In this document: piece after piece, positions 16,752 to 28,069 of the stretch
Numbering within the stretch: position 1 is the stretch's first letter
Layout of the letters: each line of letters starts with the position of its first letter
NCBI GenBank assembly: GCA_041690635.1
Contig: JAWLGZ010000001.1
Span: forward strand, 1-64,000
Direction of reading: 5' to 3'
Source of the DNA: JAWLGZ01 sp041690635
Lineage (GTDB): Bacteria; Pseudomonadota; Gammaproteobacteria; Thiohalomonadales; Thiohalomonadaceae
DNA length: 64,000 nucleotides
The notes under the pieces: model-generated
The model's input: only the letters and a program-made list of their open reading frames with translations
Databases searched by the model: none
Told to the model about the DNA's origin: nothing
Position numbers and translations under genes: made by a program

Positions 16752-18110
16752 TCAGGAAAGTGTGGCCTGCTCCGCGAGCGCCTCGCGAACCGCAGCCGAA
16801 AGCTGCTCGGCCAGCCGGTTCACCTGGCTGGCGTCGCTCCCTTCGACCATCACCCGGACCAGCGGTTCGGTACCGGACGGCCGTAGCAGGACCCTTCCGC
16901 GGCTGCCGAGCTCCGCCTCGACTTCGCTCACTGCGGCGCGTACTCGTTCGGAACCCTCGACATCAAACGGCCGTTCCAGCCGTACGTTAATCATGGTCTG
17001 CGGGTACTTGGTCATGCCCTCCTTGAGTTCGTGGAGGCTGCGGCCGGTCCGTACCATCGACAGCAGAACCTGGAGGGCGGAGATGATGCCGTCACCGGTG
17101 GTGGTGCGATCCAGGCAGATGATATGGCCCGACGATTCACCGCCCAGGCGCCAGCCGCGGGACTGGAGTCGCTCCATCACGTAGCGGTCCCCGACCCGGG
17201 CTCGCTCAAAGGCGATGCCCACCTCGGCGAGTGCATGCTCCAGCCCGAGGTTGCTCATCAGCGTGCCGACGACCCCCGGCACTGACCGATCCGGCTCGTG
17301 CTGGTCACGGGCGATGACGTAGAGGATCTCGTCACCGTCCACCACTGCACCGGTATGGTCCACCATGATCACCCGATCGCCGTCGCCATCGAGAGCGATG
17401 CCGAGATCGGCCCGATGCCGGAGCACCTCGGTCTGCAACAGGTCGGGGCAGGTGGAACCGCAGCTATCGTTGATATTGAGCCCGTCCGGCTCGACACCCA
17501 CCCGGATCACCTGTGCACCCAGCTCCCGGAACACGTTGGGGGCGACGTGATAGGTGGCGCCGTGCCCGCAGTCCACCACAATCCGCAGCCCCTTCAGGTC
17601 GATACCGAATGGGACGCTGCTCTTGCAGAACTCGATGTACCGGCCTGCCGCATCATCAATCCGCTCGGCCTTGCCCAGCCCGGCGGAATCGACCATCTCC
17701 ATGTCACTGTCGAGTGCCGCCTCGATGGCTGCCTCCACCTCGTCCGCCAACTTCGTGCCGGCCCCGGAGAAGAACTTGATGCCATTGTCGTGAAAGGGAT
17801 TGTGGGAAGCGCTGATGACGATACCCGCGTCCGCACGCAGGGTCCGGGTCAGGTAGGCGATACCGGGGGTCGGCATCGGTCCCAGCAGCAGGATATCGAC
17901 CCCCGATGCCGAGAGCCCCGCCTCCAACGCGGACTCAAACATGTAGCCGGAGATGCGGGTGTCCTTGCCGATCACCACCTTGCCCCGGCCGCGCCTGCCC
18001 GCCAAGACCCGTCCGGCAGCCCAGCCCAGCTTCAGAACAAACTCGGTCGTGATCGGATGGATACCGACCCGGCCGCGAATGCCATCGGTACCGAAATACC
18101 TGCTCCCCAT
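16752..18110 (-). CDS. glmM: Phosphoglucosamine mutase
   Basis: A 452-residue enzyme converting glucosamine 6-phosphate to glucosamine 1-phosphate for peptidoglycan and lipopolysaccharide precursors. The phosphoserine loop is ASHNPFHDNGIK with the catalytic serine at residue 102. The metal-binding DGDGDR and the substrate loop GGESSGH follow. The N-terminus RYFGTDGIRG is typical. Its place after folP and before tpiA and secG is conserved in gammaproteobacteria. Confidence 0.98.
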   Translation of the reverse strand: MGSRYFGTDGIRGRVGIHPITTEFVLKLGWAAGRVLAGRRGRGKVVIGKDTRISGYMFESALEAGLSASGVDILLLGPMPTPGIAYLTRTLRADAGIVISASHNPFHDNGIKFFSGAGTKLADEVEAAIEAALDSDMEMVDSAGLGKAERIDDAAGRYIEFCKSSVPFGIDLKGLRIVVDCGHGATYHVAPNVFRELGAQVIRVGVEPDGLNINDSCGSTCPDLLQTEVLRHRADLGIALDGDGDRVIMVDHTGAVVDGDEILYVIARDQHEPDRSVPGVVGTLMSNLGLEHALAEVGIAFERARVGDRYVMERLQSRGWRLGGESSGHIICLDRTTTGDGIISALQVLLSMVRTGRSLHELKEGMTKYPQTMINVRLERPFDVEGSERVRAAVSEVEAELGSRGRVLLRPSGTEPLVRVMVEGSDASQVNRLAEQLSAAVREALAEQATLS

Positions 18111-18209
18111 GAACGCCCCCTATTTGGCTGCGCAAGGGAATGCCAGACACGCGTTTCCCTTGCCGGTAACTTTCTTATTCTAATGCGAATAGACACCGCA
18201 TTCTGGATA

Positions 18210-19034
18210 TCACTGCACGGAGTTCACCGCCGCCACCACCTTCAGTGCCTCCACCGTGGGACGGACATCGTGGACACGGATGATGGATGCCCCTGCCGAT
18301 GCGGCAAGCACCGCCGCGGCCACACTGCCGTTCAGCCGCTGTTCCACCGGAGCATCGAGCAGCGCGCCAATCATCGATTTGCGCGACATGCCCACCAGAA
18401 GGGGCGCCCCGAGCTCGCGGAAAGATGCCAAATTCCGCAGCAGGGTCAGGTTGTGGCCCAGCATCTTGCCGAACCCGAACCCCGGATCCACCAGCAGGCA
18501 CTCCCTCGACACGCCCGCATCGATCACAGCCGCCATTCGCTCGCGCAGGAAGGCGGCGACCTCGCCGACCACGTCAGTGTAGATCGGGGCCTGCTGCATG
18601 GTTCGCGGCTCCCCGCGCATGTGCATCAGGCAGACCGGGACCCTCAGCGCCGCAGCCGTCTCCGGCGCTCCCTCGGCCTGTAATGCAAAGACATCGTTGA
18701 TCAGCGTCGCACCCGCGGCTACCGCTGCACGCATCACCTCCGGCTTGCTGGTGTCGATGGAGATGATCGCCGGCAATTCCGCGGCAAGCAGCTCGATGAT
18801 CGGAACAACCCGCTCCAGCTCCTCCTGCACTGACACCGGCGACGCACCGGGCCGGGTGGATTCACCGCCGACGTCGATAATGTCCGCCCCCTCCTCGAAC
18901 ATCGCCCGTGCCTGGGCGACTGCCGCAGCGGGCGACAGGAAGCGGCCACCGTCGGAGAAGGAGTCCGGCGTAGTGTTGAGCACCCCCATCACCCGGGGAG
19001 CGGAGAGGTCCAGTTCACGATCACCGAAACGCAT
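18210..19034 (-). CDS. folP: Dihydropteroate synthase
   Basis: A 274-residue TIM-barrel enzyme joining p-aminobenzoate to the pterin pyrophosphate in folate synthesis, and the sulfonamide target. The signatures MGVLNTTPDSFSDGG and DIIDVGGESTRPGA are intact, and the later VDPGFGFGK and GMSRKS phosphate/sulfonamide-region motifs are present. It normally follows ftsH closely; here a 330-base spacer with a repeat element and a terminator separates them, so it probably needs its own promoter. Confidence 0.98.
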   Translation of the reverse strand: MRFGDRELDLSAPRVMGVLNTTPDSFSDGGRFLSPAAAVAQARAMFEEGADIIDVGGESTRPGASPVSVQEELERVVPIIELLAAELPAIISIDTSKPEVMRAAVAAGATLINDVFALQAEGAPETAAALRVPVCLMHMRGEPRTMQQAPIYTDVVGEVAAFLRERMAAVIDAGVSRECLLVDPGFGFGKMLGHNLTLLRNLASFRELGAPLLVGMSRKSMIGALLDAPVEQRLNGSVAAAVLAASAGASIIRVHDVRPTVEALKVVAAVNSVQ

Positions 19035-19063
19035 GTATGGAGTCTTGCCTCAGCCAAAAACAG

Positions 19064-19276
19064 ATCAACCGCAGAGGTCGCAAAGGACGCAGAGATGAAC
19101 CCAAAAAACCGTAGTTACTCTCGCAAAGACGCCGAGCACGCCAAGAAAAACAAACTGTTGTGCCAATCAACGGTTCCACCGTCCGGGCGGAACCGCAACG
19201 ACTGCATTGTTTCCGGTTCCGAGCCGCTCGAATCGAAAGTTCTCCTCTCTGCGACCTCCGCGGCCCTCTGCGGTGA
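19064..19276. repeat. Paired 9-base-period repeat (CGCAGAGNN), folP-ftsH spacer
   Basis: The left arm (19064-19095, AACCGCAGAGGTCGCAAAGGACGCAGAGA) and right arm (19245-19276, CTCTCTGCGACCTCC through CTCTGCGGTGA) are inverted. Between them is a second motif of CGCAAAGACGCCGAG type (19117-19150). I see no gene in 19035-19364: it holds this element, about 40 bases of nondescript sequence, then the ftsH terminator. Confidence 0.85.
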
Positions 19277-19316
19277 ATGCTTGTTTTCTTGGCCGTATCT
19301 TTCTTTGGAGCGTAAT

Positions 19317-19346
19317 CGAAAACGCCCCGCAGGGCGGGGCGTTTCG
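19317..19346 (-). terminator. Terminator downstream of ftsH
   Basis: An 11-bp GC-rich stem (AAACGCCCCGC / GCGGGGCGTTT) with a three-base loop lies 19 bases beyond the ftsH stop. On the minus strand the stem runs into TTTTCG. The T-run is short but the stem is very stable, consistent with intrinsic termination that separates ftsH from folP. Confidence 0.8.
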
Positions 19347-19364
19347 GTGGAACATCGATGCCCG

Positions 19365-21272
19365 TCAGTGCTGGCCGGCGGGGCCACCGATGGGCTTGGT
19401 TGAATCCCCTGAGCCGGTGACCGTTTCATCGGCCTGCTCGGTGGGACCGGACCAGTCGGCGGGCGGACGAGGCGGACGCCCGTTCATGATATCGTCGATC
19501 TGCTGCGAATCGATGGTTTCGTATTTCATTAACGCATCAGCCATCAGGTGCAGCTTATCCATGTGATCGGTGAGTATCTGCTTCGACCGGTTGTAGTTGG
19601 CGTCGATGAGTGCGCGGATCTCCTCGTCGATAATGTGCGCCGTCTCGTCGGAGACATTTTTGTGCTGCGTGACCGAGTGACCGAGGAACACCTCGCCCTC
19701 TTCCTCGCTGTAGGTGAGTGGACCGAGCTTCTCCGACAGCCCCCACTTGGTCACCATACTGCGAGCCAATTCGGTGGCGCGCTGAATGTCGTTGGAGGCG
19801 CCTGTGGTCACCTTGTCGGTGCCGAAGATCAGCTCCTCGGCGATACGACCACCGAACAGGCTGGAGATCTGGCTCTGCAGCCGCTGCTTGCTGTAGCTGT
19901 AGCGATCCTCCTCCGGCAGGAACAGGGTGACGCCGAGCGCACGACCACGCGGAATGATAGTGACCTTATGCACCGGGTCGTGATCCGGTACCGACAGGCC
20001 GACGATGGCGTGGCCCGCCTCGTGATAGGCGGTGAGCTTCTTCTCCTGCTCGCTCATCACCATCGACTTGCGCTCGGCACCCATCATGATCTTGTCCTTG
20101 GCGCGCTCGAAGTCCTCCATGGTGACCAGCCGCTTGTTGGCGCGTGCGGCAAACAGCGCCGCCTCATTCACCAGGTTGGCGAGGTCAGCACCAGAGAAAC
20201 CGGGCGTGCCGCGGGCGATGATGGAGGGTTTCACATCCTCCCCGAGCGGAACCTTGCGCATGTGGACCGTCAGGATCTGCTCGCGGCCACGGAGATCCGG
20301 CAGCGGCACCACCACCTGCCGGTCGAAACGACCGGGGCGAAGCAGCGCCGGGTCGAGCACGTCGGGACGGTTGGTGGCGGCAATGACGATGACCCCTTCG
20401 TTGCCCTCGAAGCCGTCCATCTCCACCAGCAACTGGTTCAGGGTCTGCTCGCGCTCGTCGTGACCACCGCCGAGACCGGCGCCACGGTGGCGGCCCACTG
20501 CGTCGATCTCGTCGATGAAGATGATGCAGGGGGCGTGCTTCTTCGCCTGCTCGAACATGTCGCGCACACGGGAGGCGCCCACGCCGACGAACATCTCGAC
20601 GAAGTCGGAACCGGAGATGGTGAAGAACGGGACCTTCGCCTCGCCCGCAATCGCCTTGGCGAGCAGGGTCTTGCCGGTGCCGGGGGGACCGACCATCAGT
20701 ACGCCACGCGGAATCTTGCCGCCCAGCTTCTGGAACTTGCCCGGATCGCGCAGGAACTCCACCAGCTCCTGAACGTCATCCTTGGCCTCCTCCACACCGG
20801 CAACGTCGGAGAAGGTCACCTTGACCTGGTCTTCACCCAGCATCCGTGCCCGGCTCTTGCCGAAGGACATCGCCCCCCGGCCGGCGCCGCCGCCCTGCAT
20901 CTGGCGCATGAAGAAGATCCAGACGCCGATCAGCAGCAGCATCGGGAACCAGGAAATAAAGATCTGGGTCAGCAGCGACTGCCCCTCGGGGGGACGCGCG
21001 TTGACCGCCACGTCGTGGTTGAGCAGATCGGCCATCAGCCCCGGGTCGTCCGGCGCGTAGGTTGAGAACCGCTCACCCGAGTGGGTGAAGCCCTCGATGT
21101 TGCGCCCCTCGATCGTGACCCGCTTGACCCGGCCCTGGCGCACGTCCTCGATGAACTGGGAGTACTCCAGCGGCTGGGTGGCCGCCTGGCGGGGGCCGAA
21201 GTTGTTGAACACCGACATCAGAATGATGGCGATGACGACCCAGAGGATGATGTTTTTTGCGACGTCGTTCAA
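19365..21272 (-). CDS. ftsH: ATP-dependent zinc metalloprotease FtsH
   Basis: A 635-residue membrane-anchored AAA protease that degrades misfolded membrane proteins and short-lived regulators. There are two N-terminal membrane helices (about 5-23 and 100-120) around a periplasmic domain, then the AAA module with Walker A GPPGTGKT and Walker B IIFIDEID, the second-region-of-homology arginines (ATNRPDVLDPALLRPGRFD), and the zinc site HEAGH. The C-terminal tail is low-complexity. It normally pairs with rlmE upstream, as here. Confidence 0.98.
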   Translation of the reverse strand: MNDVAKNIILWVVIAIILMSVFNNFGPRQAATQPLEYSQFIEDVRQGRVKRVTIEGRNIEGFTHSGERFSTYAPDDPGLMADLLNHDVAVNARPPEGQSLLTQIFISWFPMLLLIGVWIFFMRQMQGGGAGRGAMSFGKSRARMLGEDQVKVTFSDVAGVEEAKDDVQELVEFLRDPGKFQKLGGKIPRGVLMVGPPGTGKTLLAKAIAGEAKVPFFTISGSDFVEMFVGVGASRVRDMFEQAKKHAPCIIFIDEIDAVGRHRGAGLGGGHDEREQTLNQLLVEMDGFEGNEGVIVIAATNRPDVLDPALLRPGRFDRQVVVPLPDLRGREQILTVHMRKVPLGEDVKPSIIARGTPGFSGADLANLVNEAALFAARANKRLVTMEDFERAKDKIMMGAERKSMVMSEQEKKLTAYHEAGHAIVGLSVPDHDPVHKVTIIPRGRALGVTLFLPEEDRYSYSKQRLQSQISSLFGGRIAEELIFGTDKVTTGASNDIQRATELARSMVTKWGLSEKLGPLTYSEEEGEVFLGHSVTQHKNVSDETAHIIDEEIRALIDANYNRSKQILTDHMDKLHLMADALMKYETIDSQQIDDIMNGRPPRPPADWSGPTEQADETVTGSGDSTKPIGGPAGQH

Positions 21273-21365
21273 AAGTCTCGCTCCCGTGTGATCTTGGGAA
21301 GCCGCGCGCCGGCGAGGCGCGGATTTGATGCCCAGGATTATTCAGTCGTAGCTTAGAGTACGGTA

Positions 21366-21986
21366 CTACACCCGGTGGTTCCTCGCCAGCAGATAAGTTT
21401 CTCGGGATCGGGGGCGCGACGCCTTCGGTTTACGCACCTGCACCTTGCCGAATGCCGCCCGGATCTCCCGCATGTAGGGGTCGAACCCCTCGCCCTGAAA
21501 CACCTTGACCAACAGATCCCCGTTAGGAAGGAGAACCTCCCGGGCGAACGCCAGGGCCAGTTCGGCCAGGTACATCGCCCGGGGCTGATCCACGGCCTTC
21601 ATACCACTAATATTGGGCGCCATATCCGACAAAACAAGGTCGGCTTTCCGCCCGTCCATGGCGGCGAGCAGCTGATCCAGGATGGTCTGTTCGCGAAAGT
21701 CCCCATGGATGAAAGTGACATCCGGGATGGGCTCCATAGGGAGGATATCCAGCGCAAAGACATGTCCGCCCGCGCCCACGCGCTCCGCCGCGAGCTGTGA
21801 CCAGCCACCTGGCGCCGCCCCCAGATCGACCACCGTCAGGCCGGGGCGGAGGAGGCGATCCTTTTCGTCAATCTCGATGAGCTTGAACACTGCTCGCGAG
21901 CGGTAGCCTTGCTGCTGGGCGCGACGGACGAATTCATCGTCGAAATGCTCCTTCAGCCATCGGCTGCTACTTTTACTCCGCGGCAT
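21366..21986 (-). CDS. rlmE: 23S rRNA (uridine-2'-O-)-methyltransferase RlmE
   Basis: A 206-residue SAM-dependent methyltransferase acting on 23S rRNA U2552 (FtsJ/RrmJ family). Motif I is VVDLGAAPGGWSQ, the catalytic region includes DLVLSDMAPNISG, and the C-terminal KVFQGEGFD block supplies the catalytic lysine. It lies upstream of ftsH on the same strand, the classic order. Its start overlaps the end of the small membrane gene upstream by 14 bases. Confidence 0.98.
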   Translation of the reverse strand: MPRSKSSSRWLKEHFDDEFVRRAQQQGYRSRAVFKLIEIDEKDRLLRPGLTVVDLGAAPGGWSQLAAERVGAGGHVFALDILPMEPIPDVTFIHGDFREQTILDQLLAAMDGRKADLVLSDMAPNISGMKAVDQPRAMYLAELALAFAREVLLPNGDLLVKVFQGEGFDPYMREIRAAFGKVQVRKPKASRPRSRETYLLARNHRV

Positions 21987-22227
21987 CGCCCCTCCCCTGC
22001 ACCTGACGGGTGCGCAGAATCAGCCAGCTGGCCCCCACCACCCCGTAGAGTGCCAGCGCCAGCAACTGTGCATCCGGCTGCGACAGCAGGCGACCGATCA
22101 GCAGCCAGAACACCGGCACCATCACCAGGATGATGCCCAATTCCAGTTTCACTCGGTTGAACGGACTCGCGGCGACGCCGAACCCGCGACCAGCTACACT
22201 ATCGTCCTTTTTTTCCGAGTCACTCAT
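21973..22227 (-). CDS. Small two-helix membrane protein, unknown function
   Basis: An 84-residue protein beginning MSDSEKKDDSVAG, with a charged head of about 25 residues and two hydrophobic helices (about 30-50 and 54-71), ending in a charged tail. I chose the start at 22227; the same frame runs further upstream but only as the shadow of yhbY. It overlaps the start of rlmE by 14 bases, suggesting coupled translation, and is divergent from yhbY across only 12 bases. I do not recognise a family. Proximity to ftsH and rlmE is the only hint about function. Confidence 0.7.
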   Translation of the reverse strand: MSDSEKKDDSVAGRGFGVAASPFNRVKLELGIILVMVPVFWLLIGRLLSQPDAQLLALALYGVVGASWLILRTRQVQGRGDAAE

Positions 22228-22239
22228 TGGAGAACCTGC

Positions 22240-22530
22240 ATGCCGCTGACCGAAAAGCAGCGTAAACACCTGCGCCGCCTGGCGCATCACCTCAAGCCGG
22301 TGGTCCTGACCGGCGCCGCGGGCGTCAGTCCGGGCGTGCTGGCCGAAATCGAGGGCGCACTCGTCCACCATGAACTGATCAAGGTCCGGGTCAACGCCGA
22401 GGATCGGGAGGCGCGTCAGGCCATGATTGAGACGGTCGTGCGTGAAACCGGCAGTGAACTGGTGCAGCGGGTCGGCCACATCGCGGTGTTCTACCGGCAG
22501 GCGGAAAAACCGCACATCATTCTTCCCTGA
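22240..22530 (+). CDS. yhbY: Ribosome-assembly RNA-binding protein YhbY (CRM domain)
   Basis: A 96-residue protein consisting of one CRM RNA-binding domain, associated with pre-50S ribosomal particles in E. coli. The core LTEKQRKHLRRLAHHLKPVVLTGAAGVSPGV (key elements LRRLAHHLKP and GAAGVS) and the LIKVRV strand are typical. It is divergent from rlmE, a conserved arrangement. Its 3' end overlaps the convergent DUF4149 gene by 14 bases. Confidence 0.95.
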   Translation: MPLTEKQRKHLRRLAHHLKPVVLTGAAGVSPGVLAEIEGALVHHELIKVRVNAEDREARQAMIETVVRETGSELVQRVGHIAVFYRQAEKPHIILP

Positions 22531-22978
22531 CCACCTTCGGGCCGGCGATGAGCAGGAGTCCGAGGAGGCTGTTCACCACGTAGAGCGCGGAGGAGACCGC
22601 GTGCAGCCGCCCGAACCGGACCGCCGCCTCGCCTCCTTCGACCAGCCCTTCCGTCTTGAGTGCGGCCATCTCCGGCTGCAGCCCGACCTGGTGAATCAGC
22701 ACCAGTGCCAGCATCGAACCGAGTACCAGCAGACGCGGCGCGGGACGCTCTGATCGCCGCCACAGGGTGGCGGCGATCAGCAGCGGAATACAGACCAGAC
22801 CGATGAGGTGGACCAGGGAGAACATCTCACCGGCGAGTTGCCCCGCGGTGGTCCGATCCAGCTTCGCAAACAGCACCGGGGTCGCCAGGTAGCCGACGAT
22901 CCAGAGCGCGCCCACCCAGATCGTGGCGAGCAGGCGTTCAGTCGCTGGAATCAGCTTACTCGTAGCGGATCTCGACAA
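22517..22978 (-). CDS. DUF4149-type membrane protein
   Basis: A 153-residue protein with four predicted helices (about 14-34, 55-72, 82-100 and 128-146). The arrangement LATIWVGALWIVGYLATPVLFAKLD with a later conserved region around RFGRLHAVSSALYVVN fits the DUF4149 family, whose role is unknown. It starts inside the last codons of greA (23-base overlap), so the two are probably coupled, and it ends against yhbY. Confidence 0.8.
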   Translation of the reverse strand: MSRSATSKLIPATERLLATIWVGALWIVGYLATPVLFAKLDRTTAGQLAGEMFSLVHLIGLVCIPLLIAATLWRRSERPAPRLLVLGSMLALVLIHQVGLQPEMAALKTEGLVEGGEAAVRFGRLHAVSSALYVVNSLLGLLLIAGPKVVREE

Positions 22979-23431
22979 TGTCGTACTGACGCAGGCCGCC
23001 TGGGGTCTGCACCTCGGCGAGGTCCCCTTCCGCCTTGCCGATCAAGGCGCGGGCAACCGGAGAGTTGACGGAGATCTTGCCCGCCTTGATGTCCGCCTCG
23101 TCATCACCAACGATCTGATAGGTGCTTTCCTCGCCGCTCTCCTCCTCGACCACCACAACGGTGGCGCCGAAGATCACCTTGCCGTTGGCGTTCACCTGGG
23201 TGGGATCGATGATCTGGGCATTGCCCAGCTTGCCTTCCAGCTCGGCGATACGGCCTTCGATGAAGCCCTGCTGCTCGCGGGCGGCGTGATATTCCGCGTT
23301 CTCCTTCAGGTCGCCATGCGCGCGCGCCTCGGCGATCGCCTCGATCACCCGGGGCCGCTCGCTCGTCTTCAGATGATGGAGTTCCTCCCGCAGCTGCTCG
23401 GCGCCGTGGGCGGTCATCGGGGTCTTGCTCA

Positions 23432-23432
<1 letters not shown>
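22956..23432 (-). CDS. greA: Transcription elongation factor GreA
   Basis: A 158-residue factor that inserts its coiled coil into RNA polymerase and stimulates cleavage of backtracked transcripts. The N-terminal coiled coil (about residues 10-75) carries the acidic tip in DLKENAEYHAAREQQ. The C-terminal FKBP-like domain includes SPVARALIGKAEGD. It overlaps the carB stop as an ATGA junction. The carA-carB-greA order is conserved in gammaproteobacteria. Confidence 0.98.
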
Positions 23433-26656
<3,224 letters not shown>

Positions 26657-26668
26657 AAGTGTCAGCTA

Positions 26669-26742
26669 CAAGTCGCAAGTATCAAGTTACAAGTCCCAAG
26701 AGGTGTTCTTGTCACTTGCCACTTGTCACTTGTCACTCTTCA
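26669..26742. repeat. Inverted pair of heptad arrays (CAAGTNN / CTTGTCA), carA-carB
   Basis: Five units of CAAGTNN at exact 7-base steps (26669-26703) are followed by five units of the complementary type CTTGTCA (26708-26742). The two arms could pair as one long imperfect hairpin. The second arm overlaps the end of carA: its stop codon (26728-26726) lies inside the third unit. Confidence 0.93.
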
Positions 26743-27868
26743 TTAGATCGACGAAGTGATCGAACAGGGGTGCCACGTCATGCGGGCCCGGGCTCGCTTC
26801 CGGGTGGCCCTGGAAGCTGAAGGCGGGCCGGTCGGTCCGGTGGATGCCCTGGAGCGAGCCGTCGAACAGGGAGCGGTGGGTCGCCTTCACGTTGGACGGC
26901 AGGGTCGCCTCGTCCACCGCGAAGCCGTGGTTCTGGCTGGTGATTAGCACCTGTCCGGTCTCCAGGTCCTGCACCGGGTGGTTGGCGCCGTGATGGCCGA
27001 ATTTCATCTTCACGGTCCGGGCGCCGCTGGCCAGGCTCAGCAGTTGGTGGCCCAGGCAGATACCGAACAGCGGCATGCCCATCTCCACCAGTTTGCCGAT
27101 CGACTCGATGGCGTAATCGCACGGCTCCGGGTCACCGGGGCCGTTGGAAACGAACACCCCGTCCGGCTTGAGTTCGAGCACCTTGTCCACCGGCGTCTGC
27201 GCCGGGACCACGCTCACCCGGCAGCCGCGGTCCACCAGCATGCGCAGGATATTGCGCTTCACCCCGTAGTCGTAGGCGACCACGTGATAGGGGAGCTTCT
27301 CCTCCAGCGGTTCCGGATGGCCGGGCAGGCCGCCCTCCAAGGTCCAACTGCCCTGGGCCCATTCATAGGGCAGATGGGTGGTGTACTCCTTGGCCAGATC
27401 CATCCCCTTGAGACCCGGAAAACCGCGGGCAGCCGCCAGTGCCGCCGCCTCGTCGATATCGGGGCCGGCGACGATGCAGCCATTCTGGGCCCCCTTCTCG
27501 CGCAGAATGCGGGTGAGCTTGCGGGTGTCGATATCGGATATGCCCACCACCCGGTTCTCCCGCAGGTACTGGTCGAGCGGCATTGTGCTGCGCCAGTTGC
27601 TGGAGAGGCGTGGCAGGTCGCGAATCACCAGGCCCGCGGCCATGACATGGTCCGACTCCTGATCCTCGACATTTGTCCCGACGTTGCCGATGTGGGGGTA
27701 GGTCAGGGTGACGATCTGGCGGGCGTAGGAGGGGTCGGTCAGGATCTCCTGATAGCCGGTCAGCGCGGTATTGAAAACCACCTCACCGACTGTCTCTCCC
27801 TCGATACCGATGGACAGGCCCCGGAACAGGGTCCCGTCTTCCAGTGCCAACAAGGCGGACTGCCGCAA
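26726..27868 (-). CDS. carA: Carbamoyl-phosphate synthase small subunit
   Basis: A glutamine amidotransferase of about 380 residues that supplies ammonia to CarB. The class I triad is visible: nucleophile in GICLGHQLL and the C-terminal QGHPEASPGP segment with His and Glu. No ATG fits; I assign the TTG at 27868, which follows GGAGGTCACC and aligns residue for residue with the usual N-terminus (RQSALLALEDGTLF). An upstream in-frame ATG at 28027 would add 53 unfamiliar residues. The last codons (MKSDK, stop) are encoded within a heptad-repeat array. Confidence 0.95.
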   Translation of the reverse strand: MRQSALLALEDGTLFRGLSIGIEGETVGEVVFNTALTGYQEILTDPSYARQIVTLTYPHIGNVGTNVEDQESDHVMAAGLVIRDLPRLSSNWRSTMPLDQYLRENRVVGISDIDTRKLTRILREKGAQNGCIVAGPDIDEAAALAAARGFPGLKGMDLAKEYTTHLPYEWAQGSWTLEGGLPGHPEPLEEKLPYHVVAYDYGVKRNILRMLVDRGCRVSVVPAQTPVDKVLELKPDGVFVSNGPGDPEPCDYAIESIGKLVEMGMPLFGICLGHQLLSLASGARTVKMKFGHHGANHPVQDLETGQVLITSQNHGFAVDEATLPSNVKATHRSLFDGSLQGIHRTDRPAFSFQGHPEASPGPHDVAPLFDHFVDLMKSDK

Positions 27869-27900
27869 GGTGACCTCCAACTCAGACTGCACATACGCGA

Positions 27901-27928
27901 AGCGGGATGCCCGAGAGGGCGCCCCGCT
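27901..27928 (-). promoter_or_regulatory. Hairpin in the carA 5' leader
   Basis: AGCGGG at 27901 pairs with CCCGCT at 27923, and an inner GCCC/GGGC continues the stem, leaving a GAGA-like loop and one bulge each side. It lies about 33 bases before the TTG start, inside the predicted untranslated leader. There is no T-run, so it is not a conventional attenuator. It might modulate translation or be incidental GC-rich pairing. Confidence 0.5.
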
Positions 27929-27997
27929 GTTTCGACTGGTTCCGGTGGTGAAAGTTGGCTCAGGACGATGAAAAGTGCCTGGCCCGGCTGGAGGCGC

Positions 27998-28026
27998 ATT
28001 GTACCGAACCGGAGGTTCATGGTCCA
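27998..28026 (-). promoter_or_regulatory. Putative carA promoter overlapping a heptad array
   Basis: On the minus strand TGGACC (28026-28021), a 17-base spacer and TACAAT (28003-27998) resemble a sigma70 promoter. The -35 lies inside the CATGGNN heptad array. The predicted leader to the carA TTG is about 120 bases and includes the hairpin at 27901-27928. Confidence 0.5.
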
Positions 28027-28064
28027 TGGTTCATGGGTTCTTTCCATGAACCATGGACCATGCA
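28016..28064. repeat. Inverted heptad arrays (TTCATGG / CCATGAA), dapB-carA
   Basis: Three 7-base units TTCATGG, TCCATGG, TTCATGG (28016-28036) are followed after seven bases by the complementary units CCATGAA, CCATGGA, CCATGCA (28044-28064). They form a near-perfect hairpin. The dapB stop codon follows six bases later, so the hairpin could also serve as the 3' end of the dapB message. Confidence 0.93.
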
Positions 28065-28069
28065 TGAAC

